From positions 4,494,685-4,558,684 of the forward strand of contig NZ_AP023086.1 in the NCBI RefSeq assembly GCF_021655555.1: 64,000 nt of DNA, given 5' to 3'. The DNA comes from Marinagarivorans cellulosilyticus. GTDB taxonomy: Bacteria > Pseudomonadota > Gammaproteobacteria > Pseudomonadales > Cellvibrionaceae. The notes below the pieces were generated by a model. The model did no database searches and was not told the origin of the DNA. It saw only the letters and a list, made by a program, of their open reading frames with translations. This document shows, piece after piece, positions 9,269 to 17,491 of this stretch. Numbering within the stretch: position 1 is the first letter of the stretch; each line of letters starts with the position of its first letter. Made by a program: the position numbers and the translations under genes.

Positions 9269-10347
9269 TAGCTCCACCCTTGCGCTGCGCCAAGTAATTG
9301 TTTTTTAACGGCCTCTTCAAAGGATTCGATTTTTTTAAGCAAGTTATTATTGGTCGCCAACTGAGTAATGCCGACTTTATTATCTATAGATTTTTGGCTT
9401 TTAATAACCGCTAAACCGTGTTGTTGCGTAAATTGTTGGCGCACCACAGCGGCAGCATCCAAGCTATTGGCTTTAATCATCTCGGGGGTTAGGGTAATGC
9501 CCACTTTTTGCAGAGCAAATTTAAGGGTCGCCATAGATTCCCGAGGGTTGGCAAACAAAAAAGCATTTTTAGTTAATGCCGTTACACCCGTTGCCGGCAA
9601 AAGCTTTAGGGCTTGCAGTAGCACCTTGGCGCCATCTTCTAGCACATACCATGTGACAGGGTCTTTTGCCCAAGTAAGATCTACTTCAGCTTGACGTATC
9701 ACATTCGCCAAGTTTTGCGCTAGCGCAGATGTAGGCATGCGTTTTTGCGTTGGTGTTAACCAAGTGCCCTCACTATCGACCCGACTACCGGGGGTAAAAA
9801 ATAAATCGTATTTGCCATCATAACGTGTGTTCTTAGCTAAGAATTTACCGCATTCGCTGGCAGTTTTCGGACTTTCTGCTTCGCCAGAGGGCCCGGCGGT
9901 ACCAGCAGAAATAACTCCATAGAATGTACTCAATTTGAAACCCGGCGCTTTTACAGCATTCCAAATATTCCTTTGTGGTACGACATTGTATAAACCCGCC
10001 GCATCCGCATTAACATGCCTAGCCTTAAGCCTTAAATCAGTCACATAAACCCCACCTTCACGGCCTTGGCCGCCTTGCAATACGGTGTAGGCAACTTCCA
10101 CCCCATCAACACTGGTGCGGTGGGCAAAGGCGCTTTGCTGGTTGCTAGATGAACTAAAGCCACCGGCCAGGGCACGCAGCGCTTTTATGGCGTGGCTTAA
10201 GCGCATGGGGGTTACTGCTTTGCTGTGGGTTAGCTCTATATAACGGGGGATTAAGGCGGTATCGATAAACACCTTACGACCATTGCCTTTGGTTTTATCG
10301 AACGGAACAAAGTGGGCATTTTGGGTAAAAATTTTATTAATAGACAT
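9268..10347 (-). CDS. Unknown 359-residue protein, first gene of a coupled pair
   Basis: ATG at 10347 has a good GGAGG 6 nt upstream; the frame itself runs back to 10428. No signal peptide and no recognised domain. A Ser/Gly-rich segment (GGFSSSSNQQSAF near residue 65) is followed by a beta-like region with GGQGREGGVYVTDLRLK and a predominantly helical C-terminal half ending in GWS. It is translationally coupled to the 222-residue gene. Divergent to it stands an orphan HipB-like repressor. A secreted-effector role is only a hypothesis from pair organisation and accessory context. Confidence 0.7.
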   Translation of the reverse strand: MSINKIFTQNAHFVPFDKTKGNGRKVFIDTALIPRYIELTHSKAVTPMRLSHAIKALRALAGGFSSSSNQQSAFAHRTSVDGVEVAYTVLQGGQGREGGVYVTDLRLKARHVNADAAGLYNVVPQRNIWNAVKAPGFKLSTFYGVISAGTAGPSGEAESPKTASECGKFLAKNTRYDGKYDLFFTPGSRVDSEGTWLTPTQKRMPTSALAQNLANVIRQAEVDLTWAKDPVTWYVLEDGAKVLLQALKLLPATGVTALTKNAFLFANPRESMATLKFALQKVGITLTPEMIKANSLDAAAVVRQQFTQQHGLAVIKSQKSIDNKVGITQLATNNNLLKKIESFEEAVKKQLLGAAQGWS

Positions 10348-10563
10348 CGAGCCTCCTTGTGGCGATATGCTGTCTCCATTTAAGCCGCAATAATACCCTA
10401 TGCTATCGATACGGAGAAGCTTAAGCACCGACAGCCAACCGACCCAAAACGACCAACTAATCCCAGCCCAGCTTCAAGCCTTTATGCGTCAGAAGCTCAT
10501 AGGGGGCACACTGTTTTAGCACCATCAAACCCAGCCCCTCAAAAAACGCAAAAGGACACTACC

Positions 10564-10610
10564 GTATCCAAAAGCGCCATAAATAGACTAAAATAGATAC
10601 AACTGTATCC
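10564..10610. promoter_or_regulatory. Candidate operator of the HipB-like repressor
   Basis: GATACAACTGTATC (10596-10609) is a perfect 5-bp inverted repeat ending 14 nt before the repressor start, and GTATCC also occurs at 10564-10569. The TATCC/GGATA half-site type matches that described for E. coli HipB. The palindrome is seen; the binding protein is inferred from position and half-site. Confidence 0.5.
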
Positions 10611-10623
10611 ATTGGAACGCGGT

Positions 10624-10905
10624 ATGCCCAGCCTACAATTACTTTCCGAAGGCGATGTTCAACTTGCACTCGCCAGCCACCTTCGCCAACGACGTGAGCA
10701 ACAAAAGCTCTCGCGCGAAGCGCTAGCGCAACGCAGTACAGTGCCTGCCGCAACGCTCAAAAAGTTTGAATTGACAGGCCAAATTTCACTGCGCCAACTA
10801 CTGCTATTATGGCAAAGCCTCGACGACCTCAATCGCCTTTATGCACTCACACAATACAACCCAGCGCCCAGCTCGATCGACGAGGTGCTAAAAGATGCCC
10901 CATAA
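10624..10905 (+). CDS. HipB-like XRE-family transcriptional repressor, orphan
   Basis: This protein of 93 residues has an XRE helix-turn-helix (RQRREQQKLSREALAQRSTV, then the recognition helix region PAATLKKFE). The arrangement is that of HipB antitoxins that precede hipA kinases. ATG at 10624 fits the HipB N-terminus MPSLQLLSEGDVQ better than the TTG at 10612. No hipA follows: 10906-11183 has no open frame of note, only a small hairpin GTGGGC-N5-GCCCAC at 11081-11097. The toxin partner therefore appears lost, leaving a solitary repressor with its operator. Confidence 0.75.
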   Translation: MPSLQLLSEGDVQLALASHLRQRREQQKLSREALAQRSTVPAATLKKFELTGQISLRQLLLLWQSLDDLNRLYALTQYNPAPSSIDEVLKDAP

Positions 10906-11183
10906 GCCCACGCCTAAACTCGACGCATAGTTCATCACTTCAGAAATACACGAAATGCAAAAGGCGTTAACGAATTAGAGCGAAGCCTTAATTTTTGGTA
11001 CTGGGAGGCTTGATCATTATCTCGCCGCGCCAATATTAATCACGCTGCGGCCGCTACAAGTTCATCCCTGAAAGCTGCACGTGGGCATCCTGCCCACATA
11101 GCCCGCTACGAGCTCAATACTGGCGCGCTGGCTGGTTTTAGCTTTTACAGTTCACACACTGCACGATGCTGAACCAAATATGC

Positions 11184-11354
11184 TTACGAAGGTAAAAACG
11201 TATTAGGTAAATGTATGGACTGCCCTTCTTTTTTTATAAACACCGCGTGTACGGCTGGCTCGGCGCCCTGCGCTTTTAAGTTGTTACTCAATACAATGCG
11301 ATAGTCTTCATCCACTGATGCGTAAACCTGTTCGATGAGGCTTAACTGCAGCAC
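11184..11354 (-). pseudogene. In-frame continuation of the 11355-11918 gene beyond its stop
   Basis: Directly after the TAA (11355-11357) of the upstream gene, the same frame continues with GTG and 55 further codons to a TAA at 11184. The peptide looks protein-like (YRIVLSNNLKAQGAE, AVHAVFIKKEGQSIHLP). It could be the cut-off C-terminus of the upstream gene after a nonsense mutation, or a small separate gene. The evidence is only frame continuity and composition. Confidence 0.3.
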
Positions 11355-11918
11355 TTACTGTATTTCCAGATCATTAAATACAACCGTATGGTCATTTGAT
11401 CTGCTCCAACCAACCCCTAAGACCAAGTTTAAAGACGACAAGTACTTAGCATTATCATCCACCCCATCAAACTCCAATTCGATTGGAATATGTTTAGCCG
11501 ATGGCGGAATATTAACCTTTACACTCAGTGAGTTCGATACCCCTAAATTGTATAGCTTCACCCGACTCACTGTAACTACATCCAATGTTTCCGTCTGAAT
11601 AGCGGACTTTGACCGATAAATTTTAAAGTGCTCCCTCTCTTCCTCTGCCAAGTTACTAAGTAACAGTTTCACTCGCACTTTACCGTAAGCAAGCCGCTCC
11701 ACATTAAAGACTTCAAGACCAAAACCATTTTGCCTAGACTCTCGATTGACTTCGCCATACATATAGCGCTGCTCTAAACCCATAAGTTCCTTTTTAACAA
11801 TATCCAACTCCCCTTTTATAGGGTTGACAACCTGCAGAAAACCGATCAATGCCGTAGCTACTACACCAGTAACTGCGCCAACAACAGATGCAACGACTTG
11901 AGATTTCATATCACTCAC
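11355..11918 (-). CDS. Membrane-anchored protein of unknown function
   Basis: A protein of 187 residues with a GTG start (GGAGGG 6 nt upstream). One N-terminal membrane segment (about residues 8-30, VVASVVGAVTGVVATALIGF) is followed by a short coiled-coil-like stretch (ELDIVKKELMGLEQRY) and a beta-rich domain. No family was recognised. It stands in the accessory region without an obvious partner. The frame stays open after the stop for 56 codons, so the protein may once have been longer. Confidence 0.6.
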   Translation of the reverse strand: MSDMKSQVVASVVGAVTGVVATALIGFLQVVNPIKGELDIVKKELMGLEQRYMYGEVNRESRQNGFGLEVFNVERLAYGKVRVKLLLSNLAEEEREHFKIYRSKSAIQTETLDVVTVSRVKLYNLGVSNSLSVKVNIPPSAKHIPIELEFDGVDDNAKYLSSLNLVLGVGWSRSNDHTVVFNDLEIQ

Positions 11919-12348
11919 AAATACCCTCCATAAAAAAGCGGCTTCCTATCGCACGCAACCTTTGCTTTTTTTCTGACCCAAAAACTTATTGCGATCTTCG
12001 CACAACGTGAATAGCTATTTTAAAAAAATACCAGTAACTACCGCTAGCTCAAACCAAAACTAAGACATTCTCAAAACTATAACCAACTAGCTTCCTACTC
12101 GCAGGCTATCATTTAATGACTGTTTGAACTACCAAGTCAAAAGGCTCGAGCATGCTGATTTACATTGAGCCGAATGGCGATGAATACCGAAGCAGCTTTG
12201 AGTGGAGTCTTTACCGAGATAAAGAAGTGCCAGTGTGTGGACTGGAATTTTCTCCGATCACAGCATGAGTGCATAACAATTCAGGGGCCGGGATTTGCGC
12301 AGGTGACCATTAAGTGTAATTAGCTACGGCAACGACTTTATTGCCCCA
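11919..12348. other. Intergenic region with one tiny frame
   Basis: Apart from the short frame at 12152-12268, nothing gene-like, repeated or palindromic is seen here. Confidence 0.4.
12152..12268 (+). CDS. Possible 38-residue peptide
   Basis: A short frame beginning MLIYIEPNGDEYRSSFEW with a plausible amino-acid mix (no low-complexity bias) but only a weak ribosome binding site. It may be a remnant of a larger gene or a small protein. Coding status is unproven. Confidence 0.25.
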   Translation: MLIYIEPNGDEYRSSFEWSLYRDKEVPVCGLEFSPITA

Positions 12349-13336
12349 CTAACCCAACAACTTACGACCGGCTGGCGTTAAGCGATAACGTTGCGAGCGG
12401 CTCCTAGGCTTTTCTGGTGCAGTCATTTCAATGAGATCAAGACTTACGGCAGGCTTAAGATAGCGCTCCCTGAACGATTTACGATCACTCAAATTGAGAC
12501 GAGATTGCAACTCTTCACGCAATAGAGGCTCTTGCTTGGCCAACTCGCCGATAAGTGCCCTAACTTGGGGGCGTAGAGCCTTCACTTTCCGCAAGCGATT
12601 CAAACACAACCTGCAACATAAACTCAATAAAAGGCGCACAATCCGTGGTCTTAGTGCTGGCGTTAATAGCTTGGTAGTACTCGCTTTGATGTGTAAAAAC
12701 CAAACTATCAACAGGTAGCTGTGCGAGTAATGGCTGCCACTGGCTTAAAATCAAAGCTTGCCAAAACCGCCCCATTCTTCCGTTACCGTCAGAAAATGGG
12801 TGGATAAATTCAAACTCATAATGGAACACACAACTGGTAATTAACGGGTGCTGTTCGGTAGATTCTAACCAAGTCAATAACTCCGCCATTAAGCGCTGCA
12901 CTTGGCTTGCGGGCGGAGCCATATGCACCACAATATCGCCACTCACTACGCCGACATTACCGCTGCGGTAGCGCCCAGCATCGTCAATTAAACCCAGCAT
13001 CATGATTTCATGAGCTTTCAGGAGATGGCTTTCATTGGCGGGCTGCCCTTGCTCGAACAAATCGTAGGCTTTGATAGCATTGCGGGCCTCTTGCACCTCT
13101 CTAGGTGGCGCAATGACCAACTTGCCCTCGAGAATCGCCGTAATCTGCGCTTCACTTAGGGTATTCCCCTCAATCGCCAAAGACCCTTGAATGGTACGAA
13201 TACGGTTGATGCGGCGCAGCCGTAAATCTTGCCCCTGCTGGAGCGCCTCCATACGCCCTAACCGCTCACTAATATCGGCAATCAAGCGAATAATCTTCGG
13301 CGTAATAGTAAACGGCGGCTGGTAATTGGCAGACAT
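12349..13336 (-). pseudogene. Fic family protein, split by a one-base slip
   Basis: The first frame (13336 to 12560) holds an N-terminal Fic_N-like region (LAIEGNTLSE near residue 53, the E-G/N inhibitory-type motif) and an intact catalytic motif HPFSDGNGRMGR near residue 178. It ends at SEGSTPPS. The remaining winged-helix C-terminus (from RPQVRALIGELAKQEPLL to RKLLG, ending at 12349) continues in the next frame. Dropping one base from the run of five G at 12567-12571 joins the two seamlessly (STPQVRALIGEL). Fic proteins typically AMPylate targets. The gene is therefore a frameshifted allele, a phase-variable gene, or an assembly error. Confidence 0.8.
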
Positions 13337-13832
13337 AAGAAAACAGTCAATAAAGTGAAAGCGCTAGCGGTTTGTAAGCATACCGCTTTTTGCTCACTGA
13401 CCAAACCATCAACGTTGGCATCTCAACTGCGACGGCAAGGTTTAAATAGATGGCAAAACCACCGCCGGCTAGCATGCGTCACTCGTAAAGGTGGCGTCAG
13501 CACTAAAGCTCACAAGCCTTGCGATGCTGCTCAATGTAGGTTTGTGGTGGCGAGTAGGATTTCGGCCGCTGTATTTTACTGCCCTCTTTGGCAATAAAAT
13601 ACTCGCGGACGCTAGGTGCTTGATCCCGCGCTTTTACCATACAGCACGACAGCCATCATCCAGGTTGATTAGGTGCCGATCAAAAGCTGCATAGCCAGCA
13701 GCCTGCAAACATGTGCAAACTTGACCACATATATTCAGTTGATAGCATAGCTTCGCAAACAAAACGGCTGTCATTGGTCACATTTCAGAACTAATATGCC
13801 TTCAATCCAATATTCTAAAGTAAAGGGCTATC
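13337..13832. other. Intergenic region, no supported gene
   Basis: Two short overlapping frames here lack ribosome binding sites and protein-like composition. The region probably holds the promoters of the divergent Fic gene (leftward) and helicase gene (rightward). A small hairpin, GCGGT-N10-ACCGC, lies about 30 bp from the Fic start. Confidence 0.4.
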
Positions 13833-16718
13833 ATGCAGCAGACGGGTATTTACGAGCAGCTAATCACCGAACTCATTGAAAGCCGCTTGGATCGGGATCG
13901 CTTTTATGTTGGCGAGCGTGAGCTTGGTCATAATGAAGCATCAATTTGGCTCTCCCGGTTTTTATCTAATATTCTCGAGTATGCAATTGACGCAATACCT
14001 AACGGCGATGATCGACTACAACAGCAGATAACACTGTCTAACAATTTGCTTTTGTGGATAAAAAGCCAAATCCAAGACAAAGATTTTATTGAAGAGAATT
14101 TACTCGCTAGTCAAGGAAAAATACTTACCGCCCTTTATCACCATAAAAACCCTGTTGCGGCAAACCTAAAACAATACATTGAGAACATCACGCCACTCAC
14201 GGGCCTAACTCAAAGCGAACTTTTTTGCGGAAGCAATGCTGGCTTATCGCTGGAATCTGAACTAAAAAGGGAAATTTTATCAGCAGACAAAATCTACTGG
14301 CTGGTATCATTTATAAAGTGGGCCGGGATTCGTATATTTCGAAAAGAGCTCGAAGAGTTCACATCCAGCGGCCGCAAGCTCAAAATTATTACGACATCTT
14401 ATATGGGCGCTACAGACGCCAAGGCGGTTGAGTATTTAGCCAGCCTACCCAATACCGAGGTCAAACTTAGCTACAATACCGAGCGCGAACGGCTTCACGC
14501 GAAAAGCTATTTATTCTTGCGTGAAACAGGCTATCACACTGGCTATATCGGTTCTTCAAATCTATCTCATTCTGCGCTAACCAACGGATTGGAGTGGAAT
14601 TTAAAAATCACCTCGCAAGAAATTCCTCATATCATCGATAAGTCGCTCAGTACATTTGAGACCTATTGGGCTTCTAATGATTTTGAAGATTTTAGTGGTG
14701 ATGCCATTAGTGCCGAGAAATTAAAACGCGCATTGAAGCAACAAAGTGGTGACTACGATAATAGCCCATCGCACTTCTTCGACATTACGCCCTTCCCTCA
14801 TCAAAGTGAAATTTTAGAGCAATTATTGGTTGAACGTAGTATCCACAAACGCTTTCGCAATCTAGTTGTGGCAGCTACCGGCACAGGAAAAACACTTATT
14901 TCTGCCTTTGATTTTGCTCGATTTTTAAAATCAAAACCCAATGCCAAATTTTTATTTGTAGCACATCGTGAAGAAATATTAAAACAAGCGCGCGCGGCCT
15001 ACCGTGGCGTTTTACGGGATAGTTCATTTGGCGAACTATTGGTTGGCGGCCACACCCCGGAGCATTACCGTCAATTATTTGCATCGATACAAAGTATCAA
15101 TAATACGTTAGAGCAACTTACCCTAACCCCAGACTATTATGATTTCCTTGTCATTGACGAAGTGCATCACATCTCTGCAAGCAGCTACCGAGCAATTTTA
15201 GAGCACTTTAATCCCGACATTTTACTAGGGCTCACGGCCACACCAGAGCGCCATGACGGCGCAGATATTTTGAGTGATTTTGATGGTGTAATCGCTGCCG
15301 AACTACGCTTACCTGATGCAATTAATCGCCGATACCTTTGTCCGTTCCAATATTTTGCCATTGATGATGACACCGATTTACGTAGCATACCGTGGAATCG
15401 TGGGCGTTACGACATAGCTCAACTAACGAACCTATACACCAGTAACCAAAGCCGCTTCGACAAAATACTACTGAGCTTACAAGAAATTATTACAGATATT
15501 AGCAAGATGAAAGCATTGGCATTTTGTGTTAGTCGCGATCATGCACAATATATGGTTAAGCAACTTTTACTCAGGGGAATTAATGCGGACGTACTGACTA
15601 GCGATAACAGTCATGAGCGGCAGCAAAAGCAACAAGCAATTCGCTCTGGTCTAATTAATGTTTTGTGTGTGGTAGATATATTTAATGAAGGCATTGATAT
15701 TCCAGAAGTGGACACCCTTCTCTTTTTACGCCCCACAGAAAGCCTGACTATCTTTTTGCAGCAACTCGGTCGAGGCTTGCGATTAGCTGAAGAAAAAGAA
15801 TGTTGCACAATATTGGATTTTGTCGGAAATTCTCGCCCAGAATATGATTTCGCCAATAAATTCAGAGCCTTAGTCGGTCAAAGTAATCGCGCGATAAGCG
15901 ATGAAATAAAACAGGGCTTCCCCCATGCACCCCTTGGTTGTCGCATAGAGCTAACTAAGCGCACTCAAGAAATGATCTTAAGCAACATTCGTAAGGCTTC
16001 ACTCACATTGCATCGTGTTATAGCCATGATTCGTCAGTACCCGCAGCATTCATCGTCACCGCTGACATTAACTAACTTTTTAACACAACATCCGCATATC
16101 GATCTTAACGAGCTATATAAGCGCGGATGTTGGACTCAGTTAGTTAACTCAGCGAAAAATACCAATAAAAACGTGCACGACGAGTTGGAACTAAAAATGT
16201 TTAAAAAGGCAATTCATAATCGTATTCTTACCTGTGATGATCACGACTACCTATTGTTTTTAAAATATCTTTGCATGCACGACTTCGTGCCGAAAGACAT
16301 CAATGATCGACACGTAACGATGTGCCATTATGATTTCTGGCAAAAAAATGGTTGTGAAGCCGGATTTGAATCGATTGAACATAGCTTAAATGGCCTCAAA
16401 CAGCTTGGCGTTGCAGAGGAACTTTCTGATGTTTTGGATTGGCAGTTAGCGCAAACCAAATACGACCAGCCAGTTATGCCTGAGTTGAAAGATGTATCAC
16501 TGCGATTACATGCCCGTTACGCACGAGAGCAAATCTTGGTAGGCTTTGGCGCGACAACTTTCGAATACCAACCCGCTGCGCGAGAAGGCCTGTTTGCAAT
16601 CAATGATCAAAACATTGAATTGTTTTTCGTCACACTAGATAAAAACGAAAAACAATTTTCTCCAACCACTATGTACCACGATTACGCAATCAATGAGCGA
16701 CTGTTTCACTGGCAGTAG
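13833..16718 (+). CDS. PLD-domain SF2 helicase (DUF3427 type), C-terminus truncated
   Basis: The protein has 961 residues. A phospholipase-D-like nuclease module sits near residues 150-270 (HAKSYLF near 220, GSSNLSHSAL). The helicase core follows: Walker A ATGTGKT near 346-353, the DEAH-box variant DEVHH near 440, LTATPERHDGAD, and motif VI QQLGRGLRLAEE near 640. The C-terminal DUF3427 begins normally (PTTMYHDYAINERLFHWQ), but the frame ends there at TAG, where relatives continue for about a further 100 residues. A dispersed repeat begins exactly at that point. Such nuclease-helicases are common in genomic islands and suspected in DNA defence. Activity after loss of the tail is uncertain. Confidence 0.85.
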   Translation: MQQTGIYEQLITELIESRLDRDRFYVGERELGHNEASIWLSRFLSNILEYAIDAIPNGDDRLQQQITLSNNLLLWIKSQIQDKDFIEENLLASQGKILTALYHHKNPVAANLKQYIENITPLTGLTQSELFCGSNAGLSLESELKREILSADKIYWLVSFIKWAGIRIFRKELEEFTSSGRKLKIITTSYMGATDAKAVEYLASLPNTEVKLSYNTERERLHAKSYLFLRETGYHTGYIGSSNLSHSALTNGLEWNLKITSQEIPHIIDKSLSTFETYWASNDFEDFSGDAISAEKLKRALKQQSGDYDNSPSHFFDITPFPHQSEILEQLLVERSIHKRFRNLVVAATGTGKTLISAFDFARFLKSKPNAKFLFVAHREEILKQARAAYRGVLRDSSFGELLVGGHTPEHYRQLFASIQSINNTLEQLTLTPDYYDFLVIDEVHHISASSYRAILEHFNPDILLGLTATPERHDGADILSDFDGVIAAELRLPDAINRRYLCPFQYFAIDDDTDLRSIPWNRGRYDIAQLTNLYTSNQSRFDKILLSLQEIITDISKMKALAFCVSRDHAQYMVKQLLLRGINADVLTSDNSHERQQKQQAIRSGLINVLCVVDIFNEGIDIPEVDTLLFLRPTESLTIFLQQLGRGLRLAEEKECCTILDFVGNSRPEYDFANKFRALVGQSNRAISDEIKQGFPHAPLGCRIELTKRTQEMILSNIRKASLTLHRVIAMIRQYPQHSSSPLTLTNFLTQHPHIDLNELYKRGCWTQLVNSAKNTNKNVHDELELKMFKKAIHNRILTCDDHDYLLFLKYLCMHDFVPKDINDRHVTMCHYDFWQKNGCEAGFESIEHSLNGLKQLGVAEELSDVLDWQLAQTKYDQPVMPELKDVSLRLHARYAREQILVGFGATTFEYQPAAREGLFAINDQNIELFFVTLDKNEKQFSPTTMYHDYAINERLFHWQ

Positions 16719-16909
16719 GTACTTGCAGGGACAGTCACTCCAAAAAAGACTTAGATAAAGAGGTGCCAAGTAAGTGATTACTCACCTTTCGGCCGATATG
16801 GAAATTACACCTAAAAGCACGAAACATCTTGGCACAGCGCCGTATCAACTTGATTGGCGCGCTAACGACAACCTACCCCAAGCTGGATCTGAATCGCTAT
16901 AGCGATTAT
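16718..16909. repeat. Long dispersed repeat R4, copy a
   Basis: This ~190-bp copy begins GGTACTTGCAGGGACAGTC and ends with the perfect palindrome ATCGCTATAGCGAT. It is nearly identical to 23341-23532, with a partial copy at 20727-20835. Inside, TGCCAAG and CTTGGCA form inverted arms. It abuts the truncated helicase. The opening motif (TTGCAGGGAC, TGCACTC) recurs in variant form at 20457, 20491, 20849, 22775, 23148 and 24719. Confidence 0.8.
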
Positions 16910-16949
16910 AACTACTGGGACACACACTCTAAATCTTGCTCGTCATGAA

Positions 16950-17048
16950 GCCGCCGCGTATTAATTTCTCAGGCCCTCACGCGTCGGGAACGCGTGTGGA
17001 GTGACCACGGATGGCTTGAGCGTGCCAGAGAAATTAATACGCGGCGGT
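16950..17048. repeat. Structured hairpin repeat R3, copy a
   Basis: The outer stem CCGCCGCGTATTAATTTCTC pairs perfectly with its complement at the 3' end, followed by a conserved A-A mismatch and a GGC/GCC extension. Inside lies a second hairpin, CACGCGT-CGGGA-ACGCGTG. The remaining strand carries GGAGTGACCACGGATGGCTTGAGCG. Other copies are at 20524-20714, 23172-23317 and, more diverged, inside 38021-38120. No coding capacity. Confidence 0.85.
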
Positions 17049-17334
17049 GATTTTTGAACAAAACTACTGGTGAGAACTACTGGGAACTACTGGGACACAC
17101 ACTCTAAATCTTGCTATATCCGGTAACAATCCTCGAGACATGACAACCACAACCCTAAACCTCAAGCGACTCAACAAGTCGAACAGAGGCCAATAAACAT
17201 TGATTTAGATAGCTAGAGCTAGCGTAACTTAATAGGAAGCGGCTTCTACATGCCCTATAGGCCTAGCGGCCCCAAAACTTACCTTTAATAATGCATCGCG
17301 GCAAAGCCTCTGGGCCTGCGTAATTGAGCCAAAA

Positions 17335-17467
17335 TTGCGCATAAAGCTAAAAATTCTGCGCATAAACTTGAAAAGCTGCGCATAAGCTCTTTTTTTGCGC
17401 AAAAAAGCCCTAATTGTTGCGCATAACTGCTACTCTTGCGCATAAATAGAATAGAGGTTGCGCATGA
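17335..17467. promoter_or_regulatory. Seven-copy TTGCGCATAA operator array before Fic gene
   Basis: Near-identical decamers start at 17335, 17356, 17376, 17395, 17417, 17436 and 17458, spaced 19-22 bp (about two helical turns), all in the same orientation and ending 24 bp before the Fic start at 17492. The core TGCGCA is itself palindromic. The duplicated promoter at 25.5 kb keeps only two to four weaker copies. Binding by the Fic protein's own N-terminal helix-turn-helix-like domain is a reasonable inference, not shown. Confidence 0.7.
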
Positions 17468-17491
17468 AAATTGTGCGGCTTAGAGGCTGAT

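Noticed and set aside
13355..13694. Two overlapping short frames between the Fic and helicase genes
   Set aside because: No ribosome binding site, no recognisable motif, unusual Cys/Trp content.
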